A stretch of 64,000 nucleotides of DNA from Psychromonas ingrahamii 37 (lineage in GTDB: Bacteria > Pseudomonadota > Gammaproteobacteria > Enterobacterales > Psychromonadaceae). Positions 19,791 through 28,601 of this stretch are shown piece by piece; the stretch's first letter is position 1, and each line of letters starts with the position of its first letter. The notes under the pieces were generated by a model that saw nothing but the letters and a program-made list of their open reading frames with translations, was not told the DNA's origin and did not search any database. The stretch spans positions 4,340,001 to 4,404,000 of the forward strand of contig NC_008709.1 in NCBI RefSeq assembly GCF_000015285.1. The letters run 5' to 3'. The translations under genes and the position numbers were made by a program.

Positions 19791-19860
19791 TATATACCCA
19801 AGTAGTTTGGATATATAGCCAAACGACTGGATATGCATCCTCAAATAGCTTGGCAATATA
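19791..19860. repeat. Cluster of REP-like half arms upstream of the quinone oxidoreductase gene
   Basis: TATACCCAAGTAGTTTGGATA is followed by two diverged versions of the same arm (AAACGACTGGATATGC, AAATAGCTTGGCAATATA) at roughly 20-bp steps. The arm matches the right half of the REP-like element at 23431-23480. It ends 19 bp before the next start codon, so it is part of that 5' region. Confidence 0.45.
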
Positions 19861-19879
19861 ACTAAAAAAGGAAGTCTAT

Positions 19880-20884
19880 ATGAAAGCAGTTGCTTACCAA
19901 AATTCACAACCTATTACCCATCCTCAGGCTTTAATTGATGTCGACCTTCCAAAGCCGGTCGCCAGTGGCACTGATATATTAGTCAATGTTGAAGCTATTT
20001 CAGTGAATCCCGTCGATACCAAAGTTCGCAATAACGTCACTCCAACCGATCAGCAGTACAAGATATTAGGTTGGGATGCAGTTGGCACGATTGTCTCTAT
20101 TGGTGAGCAGGTAACCTTATTTAAACCCGGCGATAAAGTTTGGTATGCAGGTGCAATCAACCGCCAGGGTGCAAATTGTGAATACCATCTGGTTGATCAA
20201 AGAATTGTTGCCTTGGCCCCCAAAAGTTTATCCTGCCGCGAAGCAGCCGCTATGCCGCTGACTTCAATTACAGCATGGGAAATATTATTTGATCGCTTTA
20301 ATCTTAATAGTGAGAGTAAAGGAACACTATTAATTATTGGCGCAGCCGGCGGTGTGGGCTCAATCATGATTCAACTTGCAAAACAGCTCACCAATCTAAC
20401 TGTTATTGCCACAGCATCAAGACCGGAAACACAAAGTTGGGTTAGGGAGTTAGGTGCCGACCATGTGATTAATCACCGTCAGGATTTAGAACAGGAACTG
20501 CTGTCAATTGGTCTGGACAATGTAAATTACATTGCCAGTCTTACCCATACGGAAGATCATTTCGCGGAAATAGCGACAATTATCGCCCCGCAGGGAAAAT
20601 TAGCAGTGATCGATGATGCGGCGACCCTTGATATTATGCCGCTTAAGCGTAAGAGCGTCTCTGTTCATTGGGAACTGATGTTTACCCGCTCACTCTTTGA
20701 AACAGAGGATATGATTGAGCAGCATAAATTATTAACCCGCGTTGCCAACATGGTGGATCAGGGGAAATTAAAATCGACTGTTGCAAATGATTTTGGAACA
20801 ATCAATGCCGCGAATCTTATCAAGGCGCATGCTTTATTAGAATCGGAAAAATCCAAGGGGAAAATAGTATTATATGGTTTTTAA
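19880..20884 (+). CDS. Zinc-free medium-chain dehydrogenase / quinone oxidoreductase-like protein
   Basis: 334 residues. The N-terminal GroES-like domain has ISVNPVDTKVRNN in place of zinc-ligand motifs. The Rossmann motif is IIGAAGGVGSIMIQLAK (about residue 153), as in QOR/MDR enzymes using NADPH. The overall pattern (MKAVAYQNSQPITHPQALID, PLTSITAWEILFDR) resembles the YogA/zinc-type ADH-like subgroup. Substrate unknown. AAGGAAG lies 6 nt before the ATG. Monocistronic. Confidence 0.82.
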   Translation: MKAVAYQNSQPITHPQALIDVDLPKPVASGTDILVNVEAISVNPVDTKVRNNVTPTDQQYKILGWDAVGTIVSIGEQVTLFKPGDKVWYAGAINRQGANCEYHLVDQRIVALAPKSLSCREAAAMPLTSITAWEILFDRFNLNSESKGTLLIIGAAGGVGSIMIQLAKQLTNLTVIATASRPETQSWVRELGADHVINHRQDLEQELLSIGLDNVNYIASLTHTEDHFAEIATIIAPQGKLAVIDDAATLDIMPLKRKSVSVHWELMFTRSLFETEDMIEQHKLLTRVANMVDQGKLKSTVANDFGTINAANLIKAHALLESEKSKGKIVLYGF

Positions 20885-20955
20885 AAAAGACTATCAGCAG
20901 GTGTTTATATTTTCACAGGTTTACCTGCGGAGACTAAGTTAATTACGCTTAAAAT

Positions 20956-20977
20956 GCCTCTGAATTTTTTCAGAGGC
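20956..20977. terminator. Bidirectional terminator between convergent genes
   Basis: GCCTCTGAA (20956-20964) pairs perfectly with TTCAGAGGC (20969-20977) around a TTTT loop. Minus-strand flanking sequence gives ATTTT after the stem. It separates the quinone oxidoreductase gene from the MarR-type regulator. Confidence 0.7.
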
Positions 20978-20999
20978 TAAAAGCAATTCCCATCAGTGA

Positions 21000-21512
21000 T
21001 TACAATGAACGTACGGCCCGTGATGCCGGATCATAAATACCCGATAAGGTTCTCATGGTAGCGGCAAGTTCACCCAGTTGATCGCTAATGCCCAGCTTGC
21101 TGATAGCATCAACAAGCCATTTTTCGCGGATCTTGCGATATTCCGCGCAAAATTCTCGCCCACTTTCTGCCACTTTATAATAAGTATCTTTCCCACGCCT
21201 TTCACTTTCAACCAGTTCTCGCTTAACAAGTTTCCTCACCGAGTAGGAGACATTATGAATATCTTCAATATTGAGAGTGAATGCAACATCCACGATCCGT
21301 TTTGGCCGGTCACGATGATGCATATTATGAAGTACCAGAATATCAAGCGGCCCCAGCTCAGGAAGCCCCGAGGCAAAACTGCACGATAGCATCCAACGTT
21401 CAAAGGCATTATTAAGCATAGTTAACGCATATTCAAACTCACTTAACGTAACGGAATCTTTCCCCATCAAATGCGATGAAGATACGATTGGAAAATATTC
21501 ACTCTTTTTCAT
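21000..21512 (-). CDS. MarR-type winged-helix regulator next to TRAP/pxp genes
   Basis: 170 residues. The body shows LSEFEYALTMLNNAFERWML, GLPELGPLDILVLHNM and a wing HTH region NIEDIHNVSYSVRKLVKREL with ESERRGKDTYYKVAESG, as in the predicted MarR-type group COG5631. It follows the TRAP large permease by 12 nt on the same strand, so it probably belongs to that transcript and regulates the transporter and/or the divergent pxpABC genes. Ligand unknown; 5-oxoproline is a reasonable guess. Confidence 0.75.
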   Translation of the reverse strand: MKKSEYFPIVSSSHLMGKDSVTLSEFEYALTMLNNAFERWMLSCSFASGLPELGPLDILVLHNMHHRDRPKRIVDVAFTLNIEDIHNVSYSVRKLVKRELVESERRGKDTYYKVAESGREFCAEYRKIREKWLVDAISKLGISDQLGELAATMRTLSGIYDPASRAVRSL

Positions 21513-21524
21513 AGTTACCTCTTT

Positions 21525-22829
21525 TTAACTGGCGGTCATTTCCGATGGTAGCCAGGTGACAATACCCGGAAATACTGTGACTATTACTACCGCGAAAAGT
21601 AATAAGAAGAAAAACGGTAGCGCAGCCTTTGAGATAAAGATCATATCACGCCCGGTGAGGCTTTGAAGGACAAATAAGTTAAAACCGACGGGCGGAGTGA
21701 TTTGTGACATTTCAACAACCAGCACAATATAAATACCGAACCACAGCGGATCAATTCCGGCCTGCAGCACCATAGGTAAAACCACTGAGGTGGTCAGGAC
21801 AACAACAGAAATGCCGTCTAAGAAACAGCCCAGCACCACAAACAACAAGGTCAAAATAAACAGCAGTAGATAAGGTGAAAGCTCCATTGCAGCGATAGTT
21901 TCTGCCAGCATACGGGGTAACCCAATAAAACCCATTGCAACGGTTAAAAATGCCGCACCGGCAAGAATTAAAAGAATCATGCATGAGGTTTTTGTCGCCC
22001 CCATTAAGCTGCCAACCAGACTTTCCCGAGTCAGGGAGCGACCAGTAAAAGCAAGCAATAGTGCGCCAACGACCCCAAAAGCCGCAGCCTCAGTCGGAGT
22101 TGTTAGACCACCATAAATAGAACCCAGAACAAATAAGACCAGAAGCCCAACAGGAATAAGCTTGAGCAGGGCTTTCAACTTTACAGACCAGCTGTAGGTA
22201 ACTGTGTCGCTAGGTACTTTGCTCGGATTGCGCAATGCCCAGTACATGGTATATCCCATAAACAGCATTACCAGCATCAGACCGGGCACGGCACCTGCAA
22301 TAAATAAACGGCCAATAGAAACCTCTGCGGCCACACCATAAACAATCAAAATAATCGACGGTGGAATTAAAAGACCAAGTGTTCCTGAACCTGCCAGTGT
22401 TGCAATCGCCATTTTATCATCGTAGCCCTGCTTTTTGAGCTCAGGCAGTGTCATTTTACCGATTGTCGCCGCCGTTGCAGCCGATGATCCGGACACTGCG
22501 GCAAATAGACCGCAACTTAAAATATTTACATGTAACAGGCGACCGGGTACTCGCCCCAGCCAGGGTGTTAACCCTTCGAACAGGTCACTGGACAAACGGG
22601 TTCTGAATAGAATTTCCCCCATCCAGATAAACAACGGCAAAGCTGCGAGTGACCAGTCAGACACCGCGCCCCAGGTGGAGGTTGCATAAATCAAACCAAA
22701 GGCGTCGTTACCTAACAGGATCATACCTGAGATAGCCACCATCAGCAGTGACAAAGCCACCCACAGTCCGCTGGCAAGAAAACCAAACAGCACAACCAGA
22801 AGTATGCCTCCAATAATCAGTTCATTCAT
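21525..22829 (-). CDS. TRAP transporter large permease (DctM-type)
   Basis: 434 residues, about 12 membrane segments, the usual DctM length. Family stretches visible: IWMGEILFRTRLSSDLFEGL, LSCGLFAAVSGSSAATAATI and IPPSIILIVYGV. It exchanges sodium ions for substrate bound by the DctP-type protein. It overlaps the small permease by 4 nt. Confidence 0.92.
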   Translation of the reverse strand: MNELIIGGILLVVLFGFLASGLWVALSLLMVAISGMILLGNDAFGLIYATSTWGAVSDWSLAALPLFIWMGEILFRTRLSSDLFEGLTPWLGRVPGRLLHVNILSCGLFAAVSGSSAATAATIGKMTLPELKKQGYDDKMAIATLAGSGTLGLLIPPSIILIVYGVAAEVSIGRLFIAGAVPGLMLVMLFMGYTMYWALRNPSKVPSDTVTYSWSVKLKALLKLIPVGLLVLFVLGSIYGGLTTPTEAAAFGVVGALLLAFTGRSLTRESLVGSLMGATKTSCMILLILAGAAFLTVAMGFIGLPRMLAETIAAMELSPYLLLFILTLLFVVLGCFLDGISVVVLTTSVVLPMVLQAGIDPLWFGIYIVLVVEMSQITPPVGFNLFVLQSLTGRDMIFISKAALPFFFLLLFAVVIVTVFPGIVTWLPSEMTAS

Positions 22830-23392
22830 TGACTCTCTCCCTTTGAATCCTGATGTTTTACACCGTCAATATTAATAAAATCTTTTTCAGCCAGCGATTC
22901 CTCTTCAGAAAGTGGAATTCGTTTACCAAAGAGAAGACTACATACGGTCAGGTCAATGACCGAGATAGCAAATATAACCATGCCAATGGCAACAGGAAGT
23001 TGAACAATCCACATCGGAATGGCCACAAAACCCGATGAAACCTCCTCATAATCCCAGGATTCCCATACCATATAACAAAGCTCGTAGGCTAAATATGCGC
23101 TTAGAACAGACGCGCTGAGCAGGACAAAACGCTCACAAAAAAGTGCACTTTTCTCACCTAATCGTGAAGTAAATAAGCTCACTCGAATATGACCACCGTG
23201 CTGAAATGTATAAGCTAAGGCCATAAAACTTGAAGCTGCCAGCAAAAAACCGGCAAAGTCATCACTTGAGGGGACAACAATTCCCATCCAGCGTCCGACC
23301 ACGCGAGCTAGAATCACAACACATATGGCGACGATACATACGGCGGATAAAATCCCTGCTCCGTGATACAACTTATTTAAAAAAAAACGCAT
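22826..23392 (-). CDS. TRAP transporter small permease (DctQ-type)
   Basis: 188 residues with four membrane helices. LAASSFMALAYTFQHGGHIR contains the GGHIRV segment that is typical of DctQ proteins. It pairs with the large permease to form the membrane unit. A REP-like palindrome separates it from dctP by 92 nt. Confidence 0.88.
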   Translation of the reverse strand: MRFFLNKLYHGAGILSAVCIVAICVVILARVVGRWMGIVVPSSDDFAGFLLAASSFMALAYTFQHGGHIRVSLFTSRLGEKSALFCERFVLLSASVLSAYLAYELCYMVWESWDYEEVSSGFVAIPMWIVQLPVAIGMVIFAISVIDLTVCSLLFGKRIPLSEEESLAEKDFINIDGVKHQDSKGESQ

Positions 23393-23430
23393 GAATGGAA
23401 ACTCCTGTTTTTTGTTCCGCTAGAGGATAG

Positions 23431-23480
23431 ACCCAAATGACCTGAAGATGCAGGAATCAGCATCTTCAAGTAGTTTGGGA
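23431..23480. repeat. REP-like palindromic repeat between dctP and dctQ
   Basis: ACCCAAATGACCTGAAGATGC (23431-23451) pairs with GCATCTTCAAGTAGTTTGGG (23460-23479) around an 8-nt loop. It resembles the common Vibrionaceae/Psychromonas intergenic palindrome beginning TACCCAA. Such hairpins often stabilise upstream mRNA, which would favour the binding protein over the permeases here. Confidence 0.7.
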
Positions 23481-23484
23481 TATA

Positions 23485-24456
23485 TTATTTTTTGTACGCT
23501 TCTAAGATGGCTTCACCTTCACTTCCAGCTTCTTTAATCCAGTCTTTTGCCATGACATCGCCAATGTCGTTAAGAGAGCTCATCAAAGCTTTTGTCGGCG
23601 CTGCTACGTTCATCCCTTTGTCAGCAAGGATTTTGGTATTTAATGCCGTTTCTTTTTTTGCCATTTCCCAGCCGCGCAACTCTGCATCAGCGGACGCTTG
23701 TAATAGCCCCTGCTGAGTTTTTTCATCCAAACGTTTAAATGCACGGGTATTAATAATCACCATGTTTTTCGGAATCCATGCCTGCACGTCTGTATAGTGG
23801 CTGACATAATCCCAGGATTGGCTGCTGACACCTGTTGTTGGCGAGGTGATCATCATATCGATAATGCCGGTGGAGAAAGCTTGCGGAATTTCTACCGTTT
23901 GAACCGTAGTAGGTGACGCCTTCAGCAAAACAGATAATTGGGATAAGGTTGAACTGTAAGCGCGCATTTTTCCGCCTTCCAGATCTTCTACAGAGTTAAT
24001 CGCTTTTTTACTATAAATGCCCTGTGGTGGCCATGGCACAGAATACAACAACATCATGTTATCTTCGGCCAGTTTGCTCTCTATCGTTGCTTTTGATACA
24101 TCGTATAACTTCTTCGCCTGATCAAAATCAGTGGCTAAAAACGGCAGGTTATCAAGCTTAAACACGGGATCCTCATTACCTAAGATACCGATAAAAACTT
24201 CGCCGATAGAAATCTGGCGCGAACGTACCGCACGAACGATCTCTTTATGGTTGATTAACGAACCACCTGCATGAACGACTATCTCAAGCTCACCATCGGT
24301 TGCCGCTTTAACATCTTCAGCAAATTGACGGATGTTCTGGGTATGATGAGTTGAGTCGACGTAAGGTGTCGCCATATCCCATCGGGTGCTGGCAAAACTG
24401 GTCGAAGTGGCCGCTATCGCAAGCAGCATTGTGGTTGTTTTAAGAAATACTCTCAT
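23485..24456 (-). CDS. TRAP transporter periplasmic substrate-binding protein (DctP-type)
   Basis: 323 residues. Cleavable signal peptide (MRVFLKTTTMLLAIAATSTS then FA). DctP-family features: RWDMATPYVDSTHHTQNIRQ at the start, GGKMRAYSSTLSQL around residue 155 with the arginine that usually binds the substrate carboxylate, and SQSWDYVSHYTDVQ. Being next to pxpABC suggests 5-oxoproline or a related lactam/carboxylate as substrate; that is inference. Confidence 0.88.
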   Translation of the reverse strand: MRVFLKTTTMLLAIAATSTSFASTRWDMATPYVDSTHHTQNIRQFAEDVKAATDGELEIVVHAGGSLINHKEIVRAVRSRQISIGEVFIGILGNEDPVFKLDNLPFLATDFDQAKKLYDVSKATIESKLAEDNMMLLYSVPWPPQGIYSKKAINSVEDLEGGKMRAYSSTLSQLSVLLKASPTTVQTVEIPQAFSTGIIDMMITSPTTGVSSQSWDYVSHYTDVQAWIPKNMVIINTRAFKRLDEKTQQGLLQASADAELRGWEMAKKETALNTKILADKGMNVAAPTKALMSSLNDIGDVMAKDWIKEAGSEGEAILEAYKK

Positions 24457-24744
24457 TGTTTTAGTTCCTTTTTTAAAACCTCAGGTTGATTAGACCTATC
24501 TGCGGTCAGATCATTAAATTAAGCCATTTTATTTTGCTGTTATTAAAAAATAACAGCTAATTAAAATAGATAACACTTACTACAACTTTCAATAATAATA
24601 ACTGCACAACTTAAATTTGAGGCCTGAACTTATACGTCCCGCAACAGTTTGGCAACAAATTAAAAACAATTTGCTTACAAATCGTCTTCAATGTATCTTT
24701 GAATCACACTTTTGGAGTCATGATAAGATTCATTTCTCGGATCT

Positions 24745-24758
24745 GATAGGATCGTATC
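24745..24758. promoter_or_regulatory. Possible operator in the dctP/pxpA divergent region
   Basis: GATAGGATCGTATC is palindromic except for one pair. It lies in the 344-bp spacer 24457-24800 between the divergent transporter and pxp operons and is a plausible site for the MarR-type regulator. Nothing else distinctive was seen in this spacer beyond AT-rich promoter-like sequence. Confidence 0.35.
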
Positions 24759-24800
24759 GCTCTCAAATAATTACCCTAACGTCAAAATAGGAAGGTAGAA

Positions 24801-25532
24801 ATGAAACTTAATTGCGATATGGGAGAAAGTTTTGGTATCTGGGAAATGGGCTTAGATGAAGCGGTGATACCTTGGATTGATATGGCTAATATCGCCTGCG
24901 GATTCCATGCATCGGATCCGGATGTGATGGCCAAAACCGTTCAGTCAGCCGTTAAAAAAAACGTCCAGATTGGTGCCCACCCCGGGTATAACGATAAAAT
25001 AGGTTTTGGACGACGCAGTATTCCCCATACCCAAAAGCAGATATCCCACTTGATCGCCTACCAGACCGGTGCCCTGCAAGCAATCTGCCAGCTCTATGGC
25101 GGTAATGTTGAATATGTCAAACCCCATGGTGCGCTGTATAACGATATGATGGTCGATCAAGATATTTTTCGCGCCGTTATTGACGGTCTGACCAAGCTGT
25201 CTCCCCGGCCGGCGCTGATGATCCTCGCCCAAACGGATAATAGCCTTTACAAGGGTATTGCTGATCAGGCGGGCGTGCGCTTAATTTTAGAAGCCTTTGC
25301 CGACAGGGCCTACACACCTGAAGGCCGACTTGCTCCGCGCTCACAAGCAGGTGCGGTATATCATTGCCCAGAGCAAATTATCAAACAGGTTATGCAATTA
25401 GCCAAAAATGGTTGTGTTACCACAATCGAGGGCGGCCAACTGCAGCTTAACGCTGATAGTGTCTGTGTTCATGGTGACAATCCGGAGTCGGTAGCAACAG
25501 TCGAGCAACTATTCAGGGCACTGAACCCATGA
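24801..25532 (+). CDS. pxpA: 5-oxoprolinase subunit A (LamB/YcsF family)
   Basis: 243 residues. LNCDMGESFGIWEMGLDEAV at the N-terminus, NIACGFHASDP, IGAHPGYNDKIGFGRR and VKPHGALYNDM are the PxpA hallmarks, with His/Asp residues for catalysis. With PxpB and PxpC it hydrolyses 5-oxo-L-proline to glutamate using ATP. AGGAAGG lies before the ATG. Its stop overlaps the pxpB start by 4 nt. Confidence 0.95.
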   Translation: MKLNCDMGESFGIWEMGLDEAVIPWIDMANIACGFHASDPDVMAKTVQSAVKKNVQIGAHPGYNDKIGFGRRSIPHTQKQISHLIAYQTGALQAICQLYGGNVEYVKPHGALYNDMMVDQDIFRAVIDGLTKLSPRPALMILAQTDNSLYKGIADQAGVRLILEAFADRAYTPEGRLAPRSQAGAVYHCPEQIIKQVMQLAKNGCVTTIEGGQLQLNADSVCVHGDNPESVATVEQLFRALNP

Positions 25533-26233
25533 AATCACCTATCATCAAGCGGGTATCAGAAACCCATGCCATGATTTATATCGGGGACACTATTGCCCCG
25601 GAACGGGCATCTCTAATTGGCTCTCTGTGCGAAAAAATTCACCTCGAGGTCGCTGATGGGATTATTGAGGTGGTGCCCTCTTATACCTCGATTATGATCG
25701 AATTCAATCTTTTAAAAATATCCTATGCAACTCTGGAAGCAAGCTTAATCGAGCTGCTTGGTAGTTTTGAACAAAAATCACAAAAAAGCCAGGCAAGAAT
25801 TATTGAACTGCCCGTTTATTACCACGCTGATGTGGCACCGGATTTACGGACGCTGGCTGAAGCGAAGAATTTATCTGTTCAGCAGGTTATCGATATTCAT
25901 TGCCAGACCCTTTATACCGTGTGCGCGATCGGCTTCTCTCCCGGTTTCGCCTTTCTTGGCAGCGTCGATGACCGTATTGTTATGCCCCGTCACGCCAGTC
26001 CGCGCCTGAAAATACCGGCAGGCAGTGTCGGTATTGCGGACCGGCAGACAGCCGTTTATCCCGATGATTCACCGGGTGGATGGCAGATTATTGGTAACTG
26101 CCCAAGCACCTTATTTAATCCAGAAAAGGAACCGATGATGCCGTTTTCTGTCGGTGACACGGTACGTTTTAAATCCGTATCACTAGAAGAGTTTACTCGG
26201 CAAGGAGGACAAACATGTCCAGACTGGAAGTAA
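25529..26233 (+). CDS. pxpB: 5-oxoprolinase subunit B (KipI-like)
   Basis: 234 residues. The N-terminal half carries VVPSYTSIMIEFN. The cyclophilin-like C-terminal domain has CAIGFSPGFAFLGSVDDRI and SVGIADRQTAVYPDDSPGGW, as in KipI/PxpB. Its last 30 codons, together with the following RBS and start, are duplicated downstream at a 110-bp period, leaving a decoy start 18 nt inside its own 3' end (26215). Confidence 0.92.
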   Translation: MKSPIIKRVSETHAMIYIGDTIAPERASLIGSLCEKIHLEVADGIIEVVPSYTSIMIEFNLLKISYATLEASLIELLGSFEQKSQKSQARIIELPVYYHADVAPDLRTLAEAKNLSVQQVIDIHCQTLYTVCAIGFSPGFAFLGSVDDRIVMPRHASPRLKIPAGSVGIADRQTAVYPDDSPGGWQIIGNCPSTLFNPEKEPMMPFSVGDTVRFKSVSLEEFTRQGGQTCPDWK

Positions 26234-26361
26234 TTCAGCCGGAAAGAGTGACGTTTTCTGTCGGTGACGCAGTACGTTTTAAGCAGGTATCACAACAAGA
26301 ATTTATTCAGCAAGGAGGAAAAATATGTCCAAACTGAAAGTAATTCAACCGGGAATGTTAT
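26142..26361 (+). repeat. 110-bp tandem duplication spanning the pxpB end and pxpC start
   Basis: The unit beginning GTTTTCTGTCGGTGAC occurs at 26142 and again at 26252, about 85 percent identical by eye. Each copy ends with AAGGAGG, an ATG (26215 and 26325) and GTAATTCA. The first ATG opens a 40-codon ORF (26215-26337): eight PxpC-like residues (MSRLEVIQ), then PxpB-tail residues (TFSVGDAVRFK), stopping just inside pxpC. Only the second ATG leads to full-length PxpC. Confidence 0.9.
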
Positions 26362-27272
26362 CTCTTATTCAGGATGTCGGCCGCTTTGGCGTGGCACAAC
26401 TGGGTTTAAGTCAAGGTGGTCCGATTGATCTGCATGCCTATTGCTGGGCAAACCACTTGCTTGCTAATAGCATGCACTGTCCAGTACTTGAAATCACATT
26501 AGGTCAGGCCAGTTTTACAGCCCAGGAAGATACTATGGTAGCCCTCACGGGAGCCAATATGATGGCAACCCTTGACGGCGTTGCACACAAAAACTGGTGT
26601 AGCTTTCAAATCAAAAAAGGGCAGACACTTAAACTTGGTTTTGCTCAAACCGGGCTTAGAGCTTACCTTGCTATTGCCGGTGGTTTTGCCGCACAGAAAA
26701 TATTTGGCAGCAGCGCCACTGTGATGCGTAATAAACTTGGCGGGCTGGCAAAAGACGACGATTCCCTTGCCAGAGGAAACAAAATAGCCGCAGGACAGTT
26801 ATTAACCGCGGCGAGCATTAACCAGCATCGCACTGTCTGTCGATCCGTTCCAAAGCATTTTATCCCGGACTATGCCGATACTATCGAGATTGGTGTACTG
26901 CCGTCCTATCAAGTTGAGCGCTTCCCTCAATTACAGCGGGATCGATTTTTTCAAAGTAGTTTTGCCGTTAGCCCGCAAAGCGATCGGATGGGCGTGCGTT
27001 TAACAGGCGCAGCAATAAAGTGTGATACTGCCGGCATTATTTCAGAAGGCATTGCACTTGGCGCGATTCAAATTCCGCCCGACGGACAACCGATCATACT
27101 GCTCAATGATCGCCAAACTCTGGGAGGTTATCCGAAAATCGGCTGCGTATCACGCTTGGATCTACCCAAGATAGCGCAGGCCAGAGCAGGTTCAGTAATC
27201 CGCTTTTACGATGCAGATATTGAAGAAAAATCGTCACAATGGTGTGAATTTTTAGGTTTTTTCAATATGTAG
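26325..27272 (+). CDS. pxpC: 5-oxoprolinase subunit C (KipA-like)
   Basis: 315 residues. LKVIQPGMLSLIQDVGRFG at the N-terminus, QGGPIDLHAYCWANHLLAN, ALTGANM and the C-terminal QSDRMGVRLTGAAI and GAIQIPPDGQPIILLNDRQT are typical of the biotin-carboxylase-like KipA/PxpC family. It forms the PxpABC hydrolase with the two preceding gene products. AAGGAGG lies 7 nt upstream. The duplicated decoy start upstream is described separately. Confidence 0.94.
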   Translation: MSKLKVIQPGMLSLIQDVGRFGVAQLGLSQGGPIDLHAYCWANHLLANSMHCPVLEITLGQASFTAQEDTMVALTGANMMATLDGVAHKNWCSFQIKKGQTLKLGFAQTGLRAYLAIAGGFAAQKIFGSSATVMRNKLGGLAKDDDSLARGNKIAAGQLLTAASINQHRTVCRSVPKHFIPDYADTIEIGVLPSYQVERFPQLQRDRFFQSSFAVSPQSDRMGVRLTGAAIKCDTAGIISEGIALGAIQIPPDGQPIILLNDRQTLGGYPKIGCVSRLDLPKIAQARAGSVIRFYDADIEEKSSQWCEFLGFFNM

Positions 27273-27302
27273 TTAACCGCACACCTTATTATTTGCGCTG
27301 CA

Positions 27303-28286
27303 CTAGCGTTTAATCAACCGGCGCGGGACAACTTCCACACTGGGATTATAAGTTCCCTGTGCAGCAAGCAAGGCCAGTTGCAGTGCTTTTTCTGCAATAA
27401 CTTCTAACTGCTGCGGTAAGGACTGTACTTTGATAGGTAAAAAATCTAACAGGCGGTTATCACCAAAAGTTGCCAGTTCAGTTTTTTCCTGTAATTCGGG
27501 ATGTGCTAATAAACAATCCAGTACTCCAACAAATAATGTATAAGAGGTAATTAAAATGGCATCGGGGAAACAACCCTGATCTATCCATTGCTGCGCTAAA
27601 TATTGACCTTGTTCAATACTAAAATCTTCACCATAAGCGTATTGAATGTTAAGCGAGCCACTGTATTGTGCCAGTGCAGCTTTAAACCCTAATTCTCGCT
27701 CTTTGGAGACGCCCAGCAGTGGCCCAGCGCCAATTAAACCAATACTGTTAATATTTTTTTCTAATAGGGCTTCACATAACTGATAAGCGCCTTCAAGATC
27801 TTCACTAATAACGCTGCTGAAACACTCATCATCCAAACACCTGTCTATCGCCACGACCGGCACTCCTTTAGCCTGTATATTGCGATAAAATTCATTATCA
27901 CCGGGTAATGCAGTGGCAACAATTAACACATCAATACCCCGCCGGACAAGATTTTCAGCAACATTCATTTCCGTATTAATGTCATCACCCGAACCACAGA
28001 TTATTAATTGAAAACCCGATTTTCTGGCATCGCGCTCTAATAATTTAGCGATTTTAGCGTAACTGGTATTTTCCAGATCCGGGATAATTAAACCAAAGGT
28101 ACGGCTATTGCCCACCCGTAGAGTACTGGCCGCATAGTTAGGTTTATAATTATATTTATCCACAACGGCCATCACTTTCAGACGCGTTTTTTCACTGATC
28201 CTATATTGCTCTGCTTTACCATTAATAACGTAACTGGCCGTGGTACGAGAGACACCTGCTAAGCGCGCTATTTCTACTAATTTCAT
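27303..28286 (-). CDS. cra: Catabolite repressor/activator Cra (FruR)
   Basis: 327 residues from the ATG at 28286 (MKLVEIARLAGVSRTTASYV), the start shared with E. coli Cra. A 37-codon upstream extension is rejected: it would run across the operator DNA. LacI-type HTH with VINGKAEQYRISEKTR, then a periplasmic-binding-protein-like sensor domain (IGLIGAGPLLGVSKERELGF, ATFGDNRLLDFLP). In enterobacteria fructose-1-phosphate releases Cra from DNA. It is divergent from fruBKA with two Cra operators between. Confidence 0.93.
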   Translation of the reverse strand: MKLVEIARLAGVSRTTASYVINGKAEQYRISEKTRLKVMAVVDKYNYKPNYAASTLRVGNSRTFGLIIPDLENTSYAKIAKLLERDARKSGFQLIICGSGDDINTEMNVAENLVRRGIDVLIVATALPGDNEFYRNIQAKGVPVVAIDRCLDDECFSSVISEDLEGAYQLCEALLEKNINSIGLIGAGPLLGVSKERELGFKAALAQYSGSLNIQYAYGEDFSIEQGQYLAQQWIDQGCFPDAILITSYTLFVGVLDCLLAHPELQEKTELATFGDNRLLDFLPIKVQSLPQQLEVIAEKALQLALLAAQGTYNPSVEVVPRRLIKR

Positions 28287-28379
28287 CAAAAATCCTTTAT
28301 AAAAAACAATTATCGAGATCCGTATCACAGTATAGGAAATCACCAAACCAATAACCATCAAAAAGCAGTTGCAATTGTA

Positions 28380-28417
28380 GCTGAAACGGTTCAGCATAAC
28401 AACTGAATCGGTTCAGC
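28380..28417. promoter_or_regulatory. Two Cra/FruR operators in the cra-fruB intergenic region
   Basis: GCTGAAACGGTTCAGC (28380-28395) and CTGAATCGGTTCAG (28403-28416) both match the Cra consensus TGAAWCGNTTCA and are about two helical turns apart. They sit between cra and fruB in the 315-bp spacer, so Cra probably represses fruBKA and perhaps itself. A TATACT (28515-28520) may be the fruB minus 10. Confidence 0.85.
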
Positions 28418-28601
28418 AACGATAAAGACAAGAAATAATAGATTGAGAGTACAGCCATTCACATCACGATAGTGAATATAAGACTGAATAGATGATCGTT
28501 GATTGGCTCACAATTATACTGACGACTAAGCGCTCATTTTTAAACCATTTGTGTCTGCGTTAATAAGCGCGACAGTCACTAACATTAGTAAGGTACCCTG
28601 C

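Noticed and set aside
28287-28397. 37-codon N-terminal extension of Cra
   Set aside because: It would run across operator DNA, and E. coli Cra begins at the equivalent of the ATG at 28286.
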